Source: Nesterenkonia sp. LB17 (lineage in GTDB: Bacteria > Actinomycetota > Actinomycetes > Actinomycetales > Micrococcaceae). Taken from it: a stretch of DNA of 64,000 nucleotides. Position numbers and translations under genes: made by a program. The number at the start of each line of letters is the position of its first letter. Position 1 is the stretch's first letter. Shown in pieces: positions 28,344 to 37,220 of the stretch. The notes beneath the pieces were generated by a model. That model did no database searches, had not been told where the DNA came from, and worked only from the letters and a program-made list of their open reading frames with translations. The stretch is from contig NZ_JAJOYX010000001.1 of assembly GCF_022565915.1 (NCBI RefSeq), forward strand, positions 124,001 through 188,000, in the 5' to 3' direction.

Positions 28344-29018
28344 ATGGACTGGGCAGCTGTTGAGCTGAGCATCCGTCTCGCCACGCTGACGACGCTGATC
28401 CTGCTCGTCCTGGCGGTGCCGCTGGCGGCGTGGCTGGCGTATTCGAGGCAGCGTTGGACCGCGGTCATCGAAGCGGTGGTGGCGCTGCCGCTGGTGCTGC
28501 CCCCCACGGTCCTGGGCTTCTACGTGCTGGTCGCGCTGGGGAACCGGTCGCCGATCGGGCGGTGGTGGGTGGAGCTGACCGGATCTCCGCTGGCGTTCTC
28601 CTTCAACGGGCTGCTCATCGCCTCGGTGATCTACAGCCTGCCCTTCGCCGTGCAGCCGATGGTGGCCGCCTTCGTGGGCGTGGATCGACGGCTGCTCGAG
28701 GCCTCCACCGTCCTGGGGCGCTCCTGGTCCTCGACGATCCTGCGCGTGGTCCTGCCGCTCTCACGCACCGGGATCACGACCGCCGCGGTGCTCACGTTCG
28801 CACACACCATCGGCGAGTTCGGCGTGGTGCTCATGGTCGGCGGCAACATCCCCGGTGAGACCCGGACCATCGCGATCTCCATCTATGACAGCGTCCAGGC
28901 CTTCGACTACGACACCGCGGCCACCACGAGCCTGTGGCTGCTGCTGTTCTCCGTCGTCGTCCTCGGGCTGACCTATGGGCTCAACAGCAGGGGGAGGACC
29001 ATATGGCCGAGGATCTGA
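28344..29018 (+). CDS. modB: Molybdate ABC transporter permease
   Basis: A 224-aa inner-membrane permease with five to six helices. It carries the family blocks PLVLPPTVLGFYVLVALG, LIASVIYSLPFAVQPM and the cytoplasmic coupling loop EASTVLGRSWSSTILRVVLPLS, then AHTIGEFGVVLMVGGNIPGETRT, which is characteristic of ModB. It overlaps modC by 16 nt. Confidence 0.93.
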   Translation: MDWAAVELSIRLATLTTLILLVLAVPLAAWLAYSRQRWTAVIEAVVALPLVLPPTVLGFYVLVALGNRSPIGRWWVELTGSPLAFSFNGLLIASVIYSLPFAVQPMVAAFVGVDRRLLEASTVLGRSWSSTILRVVLPLSRTGITTAAVLTFAHTIGEFGVVLMVGGNIPGETRTIAISIYDSVQAFDYDTAATTSLWLLLFSVVVLGLTYGLNSRGRTIWPRI

Positions 29019-30109
29019 ACGTGCGGATACGTCACCAGGTCCTCGATGTGGACCTGACCCTCCCGCTGGACGCGTGCGCACCGATCACCGGGGTGTTCGG
29101 ACCTTCCGGGGCCGGCAAGACGACGCTCCTGCGCTGCATCGCCGGACTCGCCCACCCCGGAGCCGGCTCACGGGTCGCCCTGGGGGGAGAGGTCTGGCAG
29201 GGGGAACGACGCGCAGTTCCCGTCCGACGACGCGGGATCGGCTACCTGTTCCAGGACCATGCGCTGTTCCCGCACCTCTCCGTCGCCGCGAACGTCGCCT
29301 ATGGGATCCCGAAGATGCCACGATCGCTGCGCGAGGAGCGGGTCCGAACGGCTCTGCAGAACGCGCGAGCCGGTCATCTCCTCGACCGGGACACCACGAG
29401 CCTCTCCGGCGGGGAGGCGCAGCGCGTGGCTCTGGCCCGCGCGCTGGCGTCCGCTCCGAAGCTGCTGCTCCTCGATGAGCCTTTCAGCGCGCTGGACGCC
29501 CCCACCCGCGACCAGCTGCGCGGAGAGCTGCGCGAGATCCTCCTCGCCACCGGCACCCCTGCGCTGCTGGTCACCCATGACCGCTCCGAGGCCTGGGCGC
29601 TGGCGGATCGAGTGCTCAGCCTCGCCGACGGCGGGGTCCAACAGATCGGCTCCGTCGAGGAGGTCTTCAACCGTCCGAGCACGACCTCAGCCGCTCGGGC
29701 AGTGGGTGTGGAGAACATCATTCGCGGGGAGATCACCCGACGCAGCGGCGAGAACATCGAAGTCCGGGCGGGAGAGCTGGTGCTGGTCACCCGCAACCCG
29801 GAGGGGCTCGAGGTGGGGCAGTCTGCGGCGGTATGCGTTCGCGCGGAGAACATCTCCCTCACCGCGGAGGCACCCGCATCGGCGAAGGCCCCGAACCGCT
29901 TCACCGCGCAGGTGGCCGAGATCAGGGAGCGCGGATCCCTGCACCAGATCCGTCTGCAGACCGACCCGGTGATCACCGCCTATGCGCTGGGATCTGGCTC
30001 ACGCAGCGCGATGCGGCCGGGTGCGCGGGTGAGCGTCGAGGTGCCGATCGAGCATTGCCACACGATCCGAACTGTTCACACGGAGCGAGTCGATAGGCTG
30101 GAGCGATGA
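29003..30109 (+). CDS. modC: Molybdate ABC transporter ATP-binding protein
   Basis: A 368-aa ATPase driving molybdate import. Walker A is GPSGAGKTTLL, the signature LSGGEAQRVALARAL, Walker B LLLLDEPFSAL and the switch His in LVTHD. The C-terminal ~130 residues hold a TOBE/Mop-like region (SAAVCVRAENISLTAE) that can sense molybdate. ATG 29003 is preceded by GGGGAGG at 28991-28997; upstream open frame is not used. It overlaps the next aminotransferase gene by 4 nt. Confidence 0.93.
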   Translation: MAEDLNVRIRHQVLDVDLTLPLDACAPITGVFGPSGAGKTTLLRCIAGLAHPGAGSRVALGGEVWQGERRAVPVRRRGIGYLFQDHALFPHLSVAANVAYGIPKMPRSLREERVRTALQNARAGHLLDRDTTSLSGGEAQRVALARALASAPKLLLLDEPFSALDAPTRDQLRGELREILLATGTPALLVTHDRSEAWALADRVLSLADGGVQQIGSVEEVFNRPSTTSAARAVGVENIIRGEITRRSGENIEVRAGELVLVTRNPEGLEVGQSAAVCVRAENISLTAEAPASAKAPNRFTAQVAEIRERGSLHQIRLQTDPVITAYALGSGSRSAMRPGARVSVEVPIEHCHTIRTVHTERVDRLER

Positions 30110-31302
30110 TGCCCTCGCAGAGATCACAGGTGCCCGGATTCGAGGTGATGAGCATCCTGGCCCGGATCGATGCGATGCGCGCCGCCGGTCGGGATGTCGT
30201 CTCGCTGACTGCGGGGGAGCCCGGCTCCGGCGCCCCGCCGGCGGTCAACCAGGCGGCCGCGGAGATCCACGCCGGCAACACCGTGCTGAACTACACCGCC
30301 GCGATGGGGATCGCCCCGCTGCGCGCGGCGATCGCAGATCACTATGCCCGCTGGTACGGGGTCACCGTGCCGCCGGCGCGGATCGCGATCACCACCGGCT
30401 CCTCGGGGGCCTTCATGCTGAGCTTCCTGGCGGCCTTCGACCCGGGTGACCGGGTCGCGCTGGCCCGGCCGGGGTATCCCGCCTACCGCAACATCCTCAG
30501 CGCGCTCGGCATCAAAGTGGTGGATCTGGACTGCGGGCCGCAGGAGCGCTTCCAGCCGACCGTCGCCCAGCTCAAGGAACAGCTCGACGCCGGCAACAGC
30601 CTGGCCGGTCTGATCCTCGCGTCCCCGGCGAACCCGACGGGCACCATGATCGAACGTGAGCAGCTGAGCGAGCTCTCCGACTGGTGCGCCGACCATGGGG
30701 TCCAGCTCATCAGCGACGAGATCTACCACGGCATCAGCTACGGCGCCGAGACCGTGAGCGCCACCGAGATGGGGGAGGAGGCCGTGGTGATCTCCTCGTT
30801 CTCCAAGTACTGGGGGATGCCCGGCTGGAGGCTCGGTTGGATGGTGCTGCCCGAACATCTGGTGGACCCGGTCTCCAGACTCGCCGGAAACGTGGCGCTG
30901 TGTCCGCCGCACGCCACCCAGCTCGCAGCCGTGCAGGCCTTCACCCCCGAATCGCTGGACTTCGCCGCATCCCAGGTCAGCGGCTACGCAGCGGCACGCG
31001 AGCGGGTGCTGGGACTCATTCCGCAGCTCGGCTGGGGTGAGGTCGCGCCGGCAGACGGCGCCTTCTACGTCTACGCCCATCTGGGTGAGCAGCTCGAGCG
31101 GTTCGGGGACTCCCCGACCTACTGCGCGGCGCTGCTGGAAGGCGCCGGCGTCGCCGTAGTGCCGGGCACCGACTTCGATCCGGTGGCAGGGCATCACTGG
31201 GTCCGGCTCAGCCTGGCCCCCGGGGAGCAGGCTGTGGCAGAGGGGCTGCGCCGGATACTGGCGTTCCAGGAGGAGCAGGCGGAGCAGACCGGATCAGTCT
31301 GA
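30106..31302 (+). CDS. Class I/II pyridoxal-phosphate aminotransferase (AspC-like)
   Basis: A 398-aa aminotransferase. It has the substrate-binding SLTAGEPGSGAPPAVNQAA, the PLP cofactor loops (ITTGSSGAFMLSF, ILASPANPTGTM, ISDEIYHGISYG) and the Schiff-base Lys in SSFSKYWGMPGWRLGW. The substrate is probably an aromatic, aspartate or branched amino acid, not decided here. ATG 30106 overlaps the modC stop (ATGA) but is also 6 nt after TAGGCT (30094-30099), so an internal leaderless promoter may add expression. It ends 6 nt from the convergent molybdoenzyme gene. Confidence 0.88.
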   Translation: MMPSQRSQVPGFEVMSILARIDAMRAAGRDVVSLTAGEPGSGAPPAVNQAAAEIHAGNTVLNYTAAMGIAPLRAAIADHYARWYGVTVPPARIAITTGSSGAFMLSFLAAFDPGDRVALARPGYPAYRNILSALGIKVVDLDCGPQERFQPTVAQLKEQLDAGNSLAGLILASPANPTGTMIEREQLSELSDWCADHGVQLISDEIYHGISYGAETVSATEMGEEAVVISSFSKYWGMPGWRLGWMVLPEHLVDPVSRLAGNVALCPPHATQLAAVQAFTPESLDFAASQVSGYAAARERVLGLIPQLGWGEVAPADGAFYVYAHLGEQLERFGDSPTYCAALLEGAGVAVVPGTDFDPVAGHHWVRLSLAPGEQAVAEGLRRILAFQEEQAEQTGSV

Positions 31303-31308
31303 CCAGGA

Positions 31309-32994
31309 TCACTCCACGCTGAACTCGATCCGGTGCTGCCCGGTCGCGGCGTTCGGGATCGGGTCGCGCCGCTCATCTGTCTGGGTCTCCCCGGCGGCGT
31401 TGATCGCGCGCACGGTCACCGAGTGCCGGCCGGAGTCGACGTCGGCGAAGGCATGTCGCCACTGCCGCCAGGTGTCGATGCTGACCTCGTCGCCCAGCTC
31501 CACGGCCTCCCAGTCGCCGTCGTCCAGGCGGACCTCGACGGCTTCGATGCCCTCATGCTGGGCCCAGGCGCTGCCGGCGACGACGAGCTCCTCCCCGCTG
31601 GCCACCCGGGCCAGCGGCCGAGGCACATCGATGCGTGAGGCGACCAGTATCGGTCCCTCGGCGTCCCAGCCGCGGTCGGTCCAGTAGGCGGTCTCGGCGT
31701 CGAAGCGGGTGACCTCCAGCTCGGTGACCCACTTGGTCGCCGAGACATAGCCGTAGAGGCCCGGGACGACCATTCGAGCCGGGTAGCCGTGCTGTGCCGG
31801 CAGCGGCTCGCCGTTCATGCCCACCGCGAGCAGGCAGGCGCGGTCCTCGTCGGTGAGCACCTCCAGCGGGGTCGACGCCGTCCAGCCGTCGATCGAGCGG
31901 GAGAGCACCATGTCAGCCTCGCTCAGCGGGCGGGCCCGGGCGAGCAGCTCGCGGATCGGGTAGCCCAGCCAGGTGGCGTTGCCGAGCAGATCTCCGCCGA
32001 CCGGGTTCGAGACGCAGGCCAGCGTGATGTGGTGCTCCTGCAGCGGCAGGTCGAGCAGCTCGTCCATGTCGATGGTGACCTCCTCCTCGACCAGGCCATG
32101 GATCCGCAGCGTCCAGTCCTGCGGGGCGAGCTCCGGCACCACCAGCGCGGTGTCGATCCGGTAGAAGTCGTTGTTCGGGGTGATGAACGCCGGCACCCCG
32201 TCCACGCCGACGCTGGCGCCGGCGGGGATAGCGGCAGCGCGCACCGCGGGGGAGGGGAGGACCAGCCGCGCCGCCGCCGACCCGGCCTCGCGACCGAGCG
32301 CGTTGACGGAGCGTCCGAAGGTGATCGAGCCCGCGGCGATGGCGGTGCCGGCGGCGGCCAGGCCCAGGAAGCGACGCCGTGAATGGGCGCGCTCGTCCTC
32401 GGTGCTGGGGCGGGTGGCAGCGGCGCCCCGGGGATCTGCCGGCCGGTCGAGCGGAGCCGATCCGGCCCGATCCGCCTGAGCAGCCTCGGCGGCCCGGGTG
32501 AGCCCGGTGGCGGCGCCGCTGAGCAGCAGCAGGCTGAGGATCCCGAGTCCGGCGCCGACCAGCGTGGGCAGCGCATCGAGCGGGGAGCTCTCCGGGCGCA
32601 GCAGCACCACGATCAGCAGGAGCACCGCGACGGCGGAGAACAGGCCCACGGCCAGGCGCAGACTGCGTCGGGCCAGGGCCCCGATCAAGGCCGCCAGGAT
32701 CATCCCGACGACGCCCATGCTCAGGTAGAGCACCAACTTGTTGTTGCTGCCGAAGTAGGAGATCGCAAAGTCCTGCAGCCAGCTGGGGGAGAGCGTGATG
32801 ATCGTGGAGCCCAGCGAGACCAGCGGCGAGGAGGCGGGTCCGAAGAGCTGGGAGACCAGATCTGCCACGCCGAGGAAGATCGCGGCTGCGAGGACGCCGG
32901 CGATCAGATGGGGGATCAGACGGCGCCGTCGTCTCGCCGGCCGGGAGGATCCGCGGCCGGCGGTTCCGGGGGTCTCGTGCACTGTCTCAGTCAT
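31309..32994 (-). CDS. Membrane-anchored sulfite-oxidase-type molybdopterin oxidoreductase
   Basis: A 561-aa protein with a hydrophobic N-terminal part of about four helices, then RRRFLGLAAAGTAIAAGS, a Tat-like segment, and an extracytoplasmic sulfite-oxidase fold. The molybdenum-liganding Cys327 is in TLACVSNPVGGDLLGNATW. The block QHGYPARMVVPGLYGYVSATKWV and a C-terminal dimerisation domain (WRQWRHAFADVDSGRHSVTVRA) complete it. No haem domain is visible, and the substrate is unknown. It lies convergent to modABC and directly after rskA. The ATG is 7 nt after a CCATCC-N15-CCGAAC element, so it is likely transcribed by SigK as a leaderless mRNA. Confidence 0.88.
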   Translation of the reverse strand: MTETVHETPGTAGRGSSRPARRRRRLIPHLIAGVLAAAIFLGVADLVSQLFGPASSPLVSLGSTIITLSPSWLQDFAISYFGSNNKLVLYLSMGVVGMILAALIGALARRSLRLAVGLFSAVAVLLLIVVLLRPESSPLDALPTLVGAGLGILSLLLLSGAATGLTRAAEAAQADRAGSAPLDRPADPRGAAATRPSTEDERAHSRRRFLGLAAAGTAIAAGSITFGRSVNALGREAGSAAARLVLPSPAVRAAAIPAGASVGVDGVPAFITPNNDFYRIDTALVVPELAPQDWTLRIHGLVEEEVTIDMDELLDLPLQEHHITLACVSNPVGGDLLGNATWLGYPIRELLARARPLSEADMVLSRSIDGWTASTPLEVLTDEDRACLLAVGMNGEPLPAQHGYPARMVVPGLYGYVSATKWVTELEVTRFDAETAYWTDRGWDAEGPILVASRIDVPRPLARVASGEELVVAGSAWAQHEGIEAVEVRLDDGDWEAVELGDEVSIDTWRQWRHAFADVDSGRHSVTVRAINAAGETQTDERRDPIPNAATGQHRIEFSVE

Positions 32995-33001
32995 ATCTTC
33001 A

Positions 33002-33028
33002 GTTCGGAGCCGAGCCGCGGTTGGATGG
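33002..33028 (-). promoter_or_regulatory. SigK-type promoter for the molybdoenzyme gene
   Basis: On the minus strand CCATCC (33028-33023), 15 nt, CCGAAC (33007-33002), then 7 nt to ATG 32994. Both hexamers and the spacing are identical to the element before the fasciclin gene, and close to the CCATCC / CCGAAT consensus known for mycobacterial SigK. Confidence 0.75.
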
Positions 33029-33056
33029 GTGGACGGTGATCTCTGCAGGACCTGGG

Positions 33057-33875
33057 TCAGAGGTCCGCGAGCACCACCGGATCGCTGGTCGGCTCTTCAG
33101 AGCCGCCCGCGGGCTCCACGGTGACTCCGAAGATCATGTCCTCATCCATCGCGAGGTCGGTCAGCAGCTCGGTGCTGGTGCCGGTCATCAGGCCGGCGCT
33201 GTGCGGGCCCTCCTCGTCGATCAGCCATAGCTGCATGGTCTGATCCGCGGGGAGCTCGGGCATGTCGTGCGGGGTCAGATGCAGCATCTGCTCGGAGACC
33301 GAGTAGGCCAGCGTGACGCGCCCGCCGCCGGTCGCCTCGGCCTCGGTGAATGCCAGGTCCGAGGCGCTGAGCAGCCGCTGGGTGCGCTCGCGCTCAGCCT
33401 CGGCGACGGTCAGCGACTCCTGGATCTGGGTGGTGTCGTGCTGCTGGTTGATCAGCGCGCCGGCAAGCACCGCGGAGAGCAGCAGCAGCGTGGAGGCCGC
33501 GAGGGCGAAGAGCATGGTGGTCGGACGTCGAGTCTTTTCTGGGCCTGGGCCTGCGCCTGCGCCTGGGCTGGTGACGGGGGCCGAGGCCCCAGCCGCGGTG
33601 GGTGCAACAGGTTCCGCAGCGTGCTCAGGTGCAGTCCGCTCCGGCGCAGCCTGCTGGTGCAGCCGGGGGATGCTGAGGATCGCCGCCTCGGTCTCGGCGC
33701 TGGGGGCGACGGCATCGTCGGACCCGGCCAGCAGCCCCAGCGTCTCGCAGAAGGACTGGACCTCTTCGGCGAAGTCGGGATCAGCGGCTTCGAGGTCGAG
33801 GGCCTCGATCATCTCGGCGTCGGCCAGGGTCCCGAGGGCAAGGCCGGCTGCCAGGTATTCGCGATCGGCGTTCAT
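33057..33875 (-). CDS. rskA: Anti-sigma-K factor (RskA family)
   Basis: A 272-aa single-pass membrane protein that holds SigK inactive. The first ~75 residues form the cytoplasmic anti-sigma domain, followed by a Pro/Ala-rich linker, a membrane helix at about 120-143 and an external RskA domain (YSVSEQMLHLTPHDMPELP, then MQLWLIDEEGPHSAGLM). It shares an ATGA overlap with sigK, so sensor and sigma factor are made in step. Release usually occurs by regulated proteolysis of the membrane protein; the signal is not evident from sequence. Confidence 0.88.
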   Translation of the reverse strand: MNADREYLAAGLALGTLADAEMIEALDLEAADPDFAEEVQSFCETLGLLAGSDDAVAPSAETEAAILSIPRLHQQAAPERTAPEHAAEPVAPTAAGASAPVTSPGAGAGPGPEKTRRPTTMLFALAASTLLLLSAVLAGALINQQHDTTQIQESLTVAEAERERTQRLLSASDLAFTEAEATGGGRVTLAYSVSEQMLHLTPHDMPELPADQTMQLWLIDEEGPHSAGLMTGTSTELLTDLAMDEDMIFGVTVEPAGGSEEPTSDPVVLADL

Positions 33876-34480
33876 CCGGCACCTCCTAGCTGAGCCCTGA
33901 GTCTTCGCATGCCGTCTCGTATTCTAGATTTCACTGTCCCGAGGGGGACATCGAGTCGCTGTGCGATCTCGGAATGGGAAAGTTCCTGGTAGTAGGCCAT
34001 CGCGATGGCGGTGGCCTGCTCTTCGGGAAGCGTCTGCAGCGCTGTCTGCGCGCGGGCCGCCTCCACCTGAGTGAGGACTGAGTCCTGGACGTCGGGCTCA
34101 TGTGCATGAGCCTCCTTCACCCCCTGGGTGAAGTCTCTGTTCTGCTGGGCCTGCACCGCTCTGACCCGGTCGATCGCTCGGCGCCGACACATGGTGGTCA
34201 GCCAGGCGCGTCCGCTTCCAGCCTGGACGCGGTAGCTGTGGCAGTTGACCCAGACCTCGGTGAAGATCTCTTGGAGAACCTCCTCCGCCAGTGATCTGTT
34301 CCGCAGCACCCGCAGCGCGGTGGCCAGCAGGATCGAGCTCTGTTCGCGGTAGAGCTGCTCGAAGGCCAGCTCATCGCCCTGCTGGATCTTCAGCAGCAGG
34401 GTGCCGCACGGGTCTGCGGGAGCACGCACGGGAAGCTGCGCGCGCCCCGCGGCTGACCCGGTACTTCCCGTCTCGTGCAT
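33872..34480 (-). CDS. sigK: ECF RNA polymerase sigma factor, SigK type
   Basis: A 202-aa ECF sigma factor. Region 2 is DELAFEQLYREQSSILLATALRVL with EEVLQEIFTEVW, and region 4 is LPEEQATAIAMAYY followed by LSHSEIAQRLDVPLGTVKSRI. ATG 34480 gives the usual length; the frame is open further upstream without homology. A CATCCT hexamer 6 nt before the ATG suggests a leaderless start. It overlaps rskA by 4 nt. Cys residues in VNCHSYR and TTMCRRR could be checked for redox control, which is reported for the M. tuberculosis protein. Confidence 0.88.
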   Translation of the reverse strand: MHETGSTGSAAGRAQLPVRAPADPCGTLLLKIQQGDELAFEQLYREQSSILLATALRVLRNRSLAEEVLQEIFTEVWVNCHSYRVQAGSGRAWLTTMCRRRAIDRVRAVQAQQNRDFTQGVKEAHAHEPDVQDSVLTQVEAARAQTALQTLPEEQATAIAMAYYQELSHSEIAQRLDVPLGTVKSRIRDGMRRLRAQLGGAG

Positions 34481-34557
34481 TCCAACAGGATGCCACACCC
34501 CGAGGGGTGATTCCTGCACCGACCGACTCCTGCCGATATGCGACGGGAACCGACGAA

Positions 34558-34603
34558 GGCGGCGCCCCGCACCCCAACAGATGGGTGGGTGCCGAGCGCC
34601 GCC
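34558..34603 (-). terminator. GC-rich hairpin after the fasciclin gene
   Basis: Outer arms GGCGGCGC and GCGCCGCC pair perfectly, with an inner GCACCC/GGGTGC pair. It lies about 55 nt after the fasciclin stop on the minus strand and upstream of sigK. It probably ends the fasciclin transcript; no clear U-run follows. Confidence 0.55.
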
Positions 34604-34657
34604 TTGGTCGTTCTTCAACTGCGCGGAAGGGTCAGCGGTGACCGTTCCCGCCGAGGA

Positions 34658-35392
34658 TCACTCCTCCTCGGCTGCTGCCGGCATCAGGACGGCGTCGACC
34701 ATGTAGACGGTGGCGTTGGAGGTCATCACGCCGCCACAGACGAGGCCGGCGTCGTCGAAGGTGAGGTCGTCGCCCTCGCCCTCGATGGTCACGGTCGCGC
34801 CGTTGACGGTCTCGTGCTCACCGGCGATCTCATCGGGAGACATCTGGCCGGGGATGACGTGGTAGGTCAGCACCTCGGTCAGCATGTCAGCGTCCTCGAC
34901 CACTGCGTTGAGGTCTTCCTCGGGGATCTCGCCGAAGGCGTCATCGGTGGGGGCGATCACGGTGAACTCGTCACCGTTGAGCGTGTCGACCAGGTCGACA
35001 TCGGGGTTCAGCTCGCCGGAGACTGCCGCGGTCAGCGTGGTCAGCATCGGGTTGTTCGAGGCTGCGGTGGCCACTGGATCCTGTGCCATGCCGCCGACGG
35101 AGCCGTCACCCTCGGGGACTTCCTCGGCGTAGGCCTCACAGGAGGCGCCGACCAGGTTCGCCGCGGGATCTGATTCGTCCATGGACTCTTCGTCATCCAT
35201 CGACTCTTCCTCGTCCATGGACTCGGTCTCTTCGTCGGTGGCCTCGGTCTCGGTGCCCTCGGTCTCCTCGGTCATCTCCTGGTCGGTCTCTGCCGCCGGC
35301 TCCTCGGCGTTGTCGCCGCAGGCGCTGAGGCCCAGCAGGGCCACCATGCCGATTCCGAGCAGGGAAGTGGTTTTGCGCATCTCGGTCTTCAT
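34658..35392 (-). CDS. Fasciclin-domain lipoprotein (MPT70/MPT83-like)
   Basis: A 244-aa exported lipoprotein. The ATG at 35392 has AGGAG 8 nt upstream and gives a signal peptide with lipobox GLSAC (Cys25). A strongly acidic Glu/Asp/Met-rich linker of repeated ESMDDEE-like units follows, then one FAS1 domain ([33 protein letters not shown]-like H1 box, [13 protein letters not shown]2 box, VDAVLMPA end). The same pairing of SigK/RskA control with FAS1 lipoproteins is known for mpt70/mpt83 in mycobacteria. A CCATCC-N15-CCGAAC promoter lies ~80 nt upstream. Confidence 0.9.
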   Translation of the reverse strand: MKTEMRKTTSLLGIGMVALLGLSACGDNAEEPAAETDQEMTEETEGTETEATDEETESMDEEESMDDEESMDESDPAANLVGASCEAYAEEVPEGDGSVGGMAQDPVATAASNNPMLTTLTAAVSGELNPDVDLVDTLNGDEFTVIAPTDDAFGEIPEEDLNAVVEDADMLTEVLTYHVIPGQMSPDEIAGEHETVNGATVTIEGEGDDLTFDDAGLVCGGVMTSNATVYMVDAVLMPAAAEEE

Positions 35393-35470
35393 GACTGAAT
35401 CTCCTGTTGGTCGCACGTTGGTCTGATTCACAGCCACTGATCGTGGTGTCGACCAGGCCATGTACGCAGA

Positions 35471-35497
35471 GTTCGGAACCAGAGCAGGATCGGATGG
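35471..35497 (-). promoter_or_regulatory. SigK-type promoter for the fasciclin gene
   Basis: CCATCC (35497-35492), 15 nt, CCGAAC (35476-35471) on the minus strand. Transcription would begin near 35464, giving a leader of about 70 nt that includes the AGGAG site. Hexamers match the second copy at 33002-33028 base for base. Confidence 0.75.
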
Positions 35498-35537
35498 TGA
35501 AAATCTGAAAAACATTTCCAGCCCCACCCGGACCGGG

Positions 35538-37013
35538 TCAGTCGTTGGCGCTCGCCTGCTCGGCATCGGCGAGGATCCGGGCCGCCATCTTCTTGAAGAT
35601 GATGGCGTGGAACGGGGTGACCCCGAGCCAGTAGGCGCGTCCGGCGAGGCCGCGGGGGAAGAAGATCGCGCGCTGCCGGTAGCGGGAGCCGGTCCCCTCC
35701 GGCTCCACCGTGAATTCCAGCCACGCCTGGCCGGGCACCTTCATCTCGGCACGAAGGCGCAGCAGCCGACCGCGCTGAAGCTCCTCGACCCGCCACCAGT
35801 CCAGGGTGTCGCCCAGCGCGAGCTCGCCGCGGCTGCGCCGTCCCCGTCCCATCCCGACGCCGCCGACCAGCTTGTCGGCCAGTCCGCGCAGCGCCCAGGC
35901 GCGGGAGAGCGAGAAGTAGCCGGTCTCCCCGCCGATGCCTTCGATGACGGCGAAGACCGCTTCGGGGGAGGCGGTGGAGAGCCGCTCGCGCTCATCGACC
36001 AGCACCGAGCGTCCGGTCCATTCCGGGTCCGAGGGCAGTGACTCCGAGGGCACGTCCAGCGGATGGGCGGCGGCCCAGGTGGTCTCCACCCGGTCGGCGG
36101 AGATCTTGTCCAGGGCGAGCCGCACCGAGGTCTCGTAGTCGGTGAGTCCCCCTTCGGGGGGTTCGATGATGTCATTGATGATCTGGTCCTTGACCACGCA
36201 GTCGTGCTGGAGCGATTCCACCAGCGGGATCGCCAGGGTGCGCGGAATCGGGGTGACCAGATTGACCCACTGGGCGGCGAGCCAGGGGGTGAGCACCGGC
36301 AGCGCGATCACGTGGGGCTCGTTGAGCCCGGCGGTGCGGGCGTAGATCTTCATCAGCTGCGCGTAGGTGTGCACATCGGGCCCGCCGATGTCGGCGCGGA
36401 CGCTGGAGCTCAGCTCGATGTCCATGGCGCGGGTCAGGTAGTGCAGCGCATCGCGCACCGCGATGGGCTGGATCTGGTTCAGCACCCATTTCGGGGCGGG
36501 CATGACCGGCAGCACGTCGGTGAGGTGGCGGATCATCTCGAAGCTGGCGGAGCCGGAGCCGATCACCAGTCCGGCCTGCAGGGTCAGCGTGGGGACGCCG
36601 CTGGACTCCAGCACCTCGCCCACGTGGACTCGGGAGCGCAGGTGCGCGCTGAGCTCACCTGCGCTGGTGTCGGGGTGGAGGCCGGCGAGGTAGACGATAT
36701 GGTCGACGCCCGCTTCCTTCGCCGCGGTCCCCAGGACCTCGGCGCACCGCTCGTCGAGCTCTTCGAAGCTGCGGTCAGAGGTCATCGAATGGACCAGGTA
36801 GTAGGCGGTGTCAGCACCCTCGCAGAGGTCTCGGGCGGCCTCGGGGTCGGTGAGGTCCCCTTCTACGACGGTGACCTCGTCACGCCAGGGGACATCGCGC
36901 AGCGCCTCTGCCCGGCGCGTGAGCACCCGCACCTTGTGTCCTGCGCGGAGCAGCTGGGGCACCAGCCGCCCTCCGATATATCCAGTCGCTCCGGTCACCG
37001 CTGCTGTTGCCAT
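35538..37013 (-). CDS. NAD(P)-binding SDR / DUF2867 protein
   Basis: A 491-aa two-part protein from ATG 37013, chosen because [21 protein letters not shown] then starts the Rossmann fold at once and GAGG lies upstream. The first ~300 residues are an atypical short-chain dehydrogenase of the complex-I-NDUFA9-like type ([24 protein letters not shown]). The C-terminal ~180 residues are DUF2867 ([34 protein letters not shown], split by short gaps). Function is unknown. It reads toward the fasciclin gene but has no visible SigK box. Confidence 0.85.
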   Translation of the reverse strand: MATAAVTGATGYIGGRLVPQLLRAGHKVRVLTRRAEALRDVPWRDEVTVVEGDLTDPEAARDLCEGADTAYYLVHSMTSDRSFEELDERCAEVLGTAAKEAGVDHIVYLAGLHPDTSAGELSAHLRSRVHVGEVLESSGVPTLTLQAGLVIGSGSASFEMIRHLTDVLPVMPAPKWVLNQIQPIAVRDALHYLTRAMDIELSSSVRADIGGPDVHTYAQLMKIYARTAGLNEPHVIALPVLTPWLAAQWVNLVTPIPRTLAIPLVESLQHDCVVKDQIINDIIEPPEGGLTDYETSVRLALDKISADRVETTWAAAHPLDVPSESLPSDPEWTGRSVLVDERERLSTASPEAVFAVIEGIGGETGYFSLSRAWALRGLADKLVGGVGMGRGRRSRGELALGDTLDWWRVEELQRGRLLRLRAEMKVPGQAWLEFTVEPEGTGSRYRQRAIFFPRGLAGRAYWLGVTPFHAIIFKKMAARILADAEQASAND

Positions 37014-37220
37014 CTGGCCCACGTCCTCGCTCGAAGATCTCCGCGGCTTCAACAGCGTGCAAGGCCGTGCCGCGGCACGTTGCGGTCAATCTAACACCGT
37101 CATCTGCGCGGACTCTGAGTAAGTCATACCGAGTCAGCTTCTGGTCATGGTCACGTCTTATCCGCGCGGCGACTGTGACGTGTCCCGCACGCGGGCGGCT
37201 TCTGTAGTTATGCTCGATCC

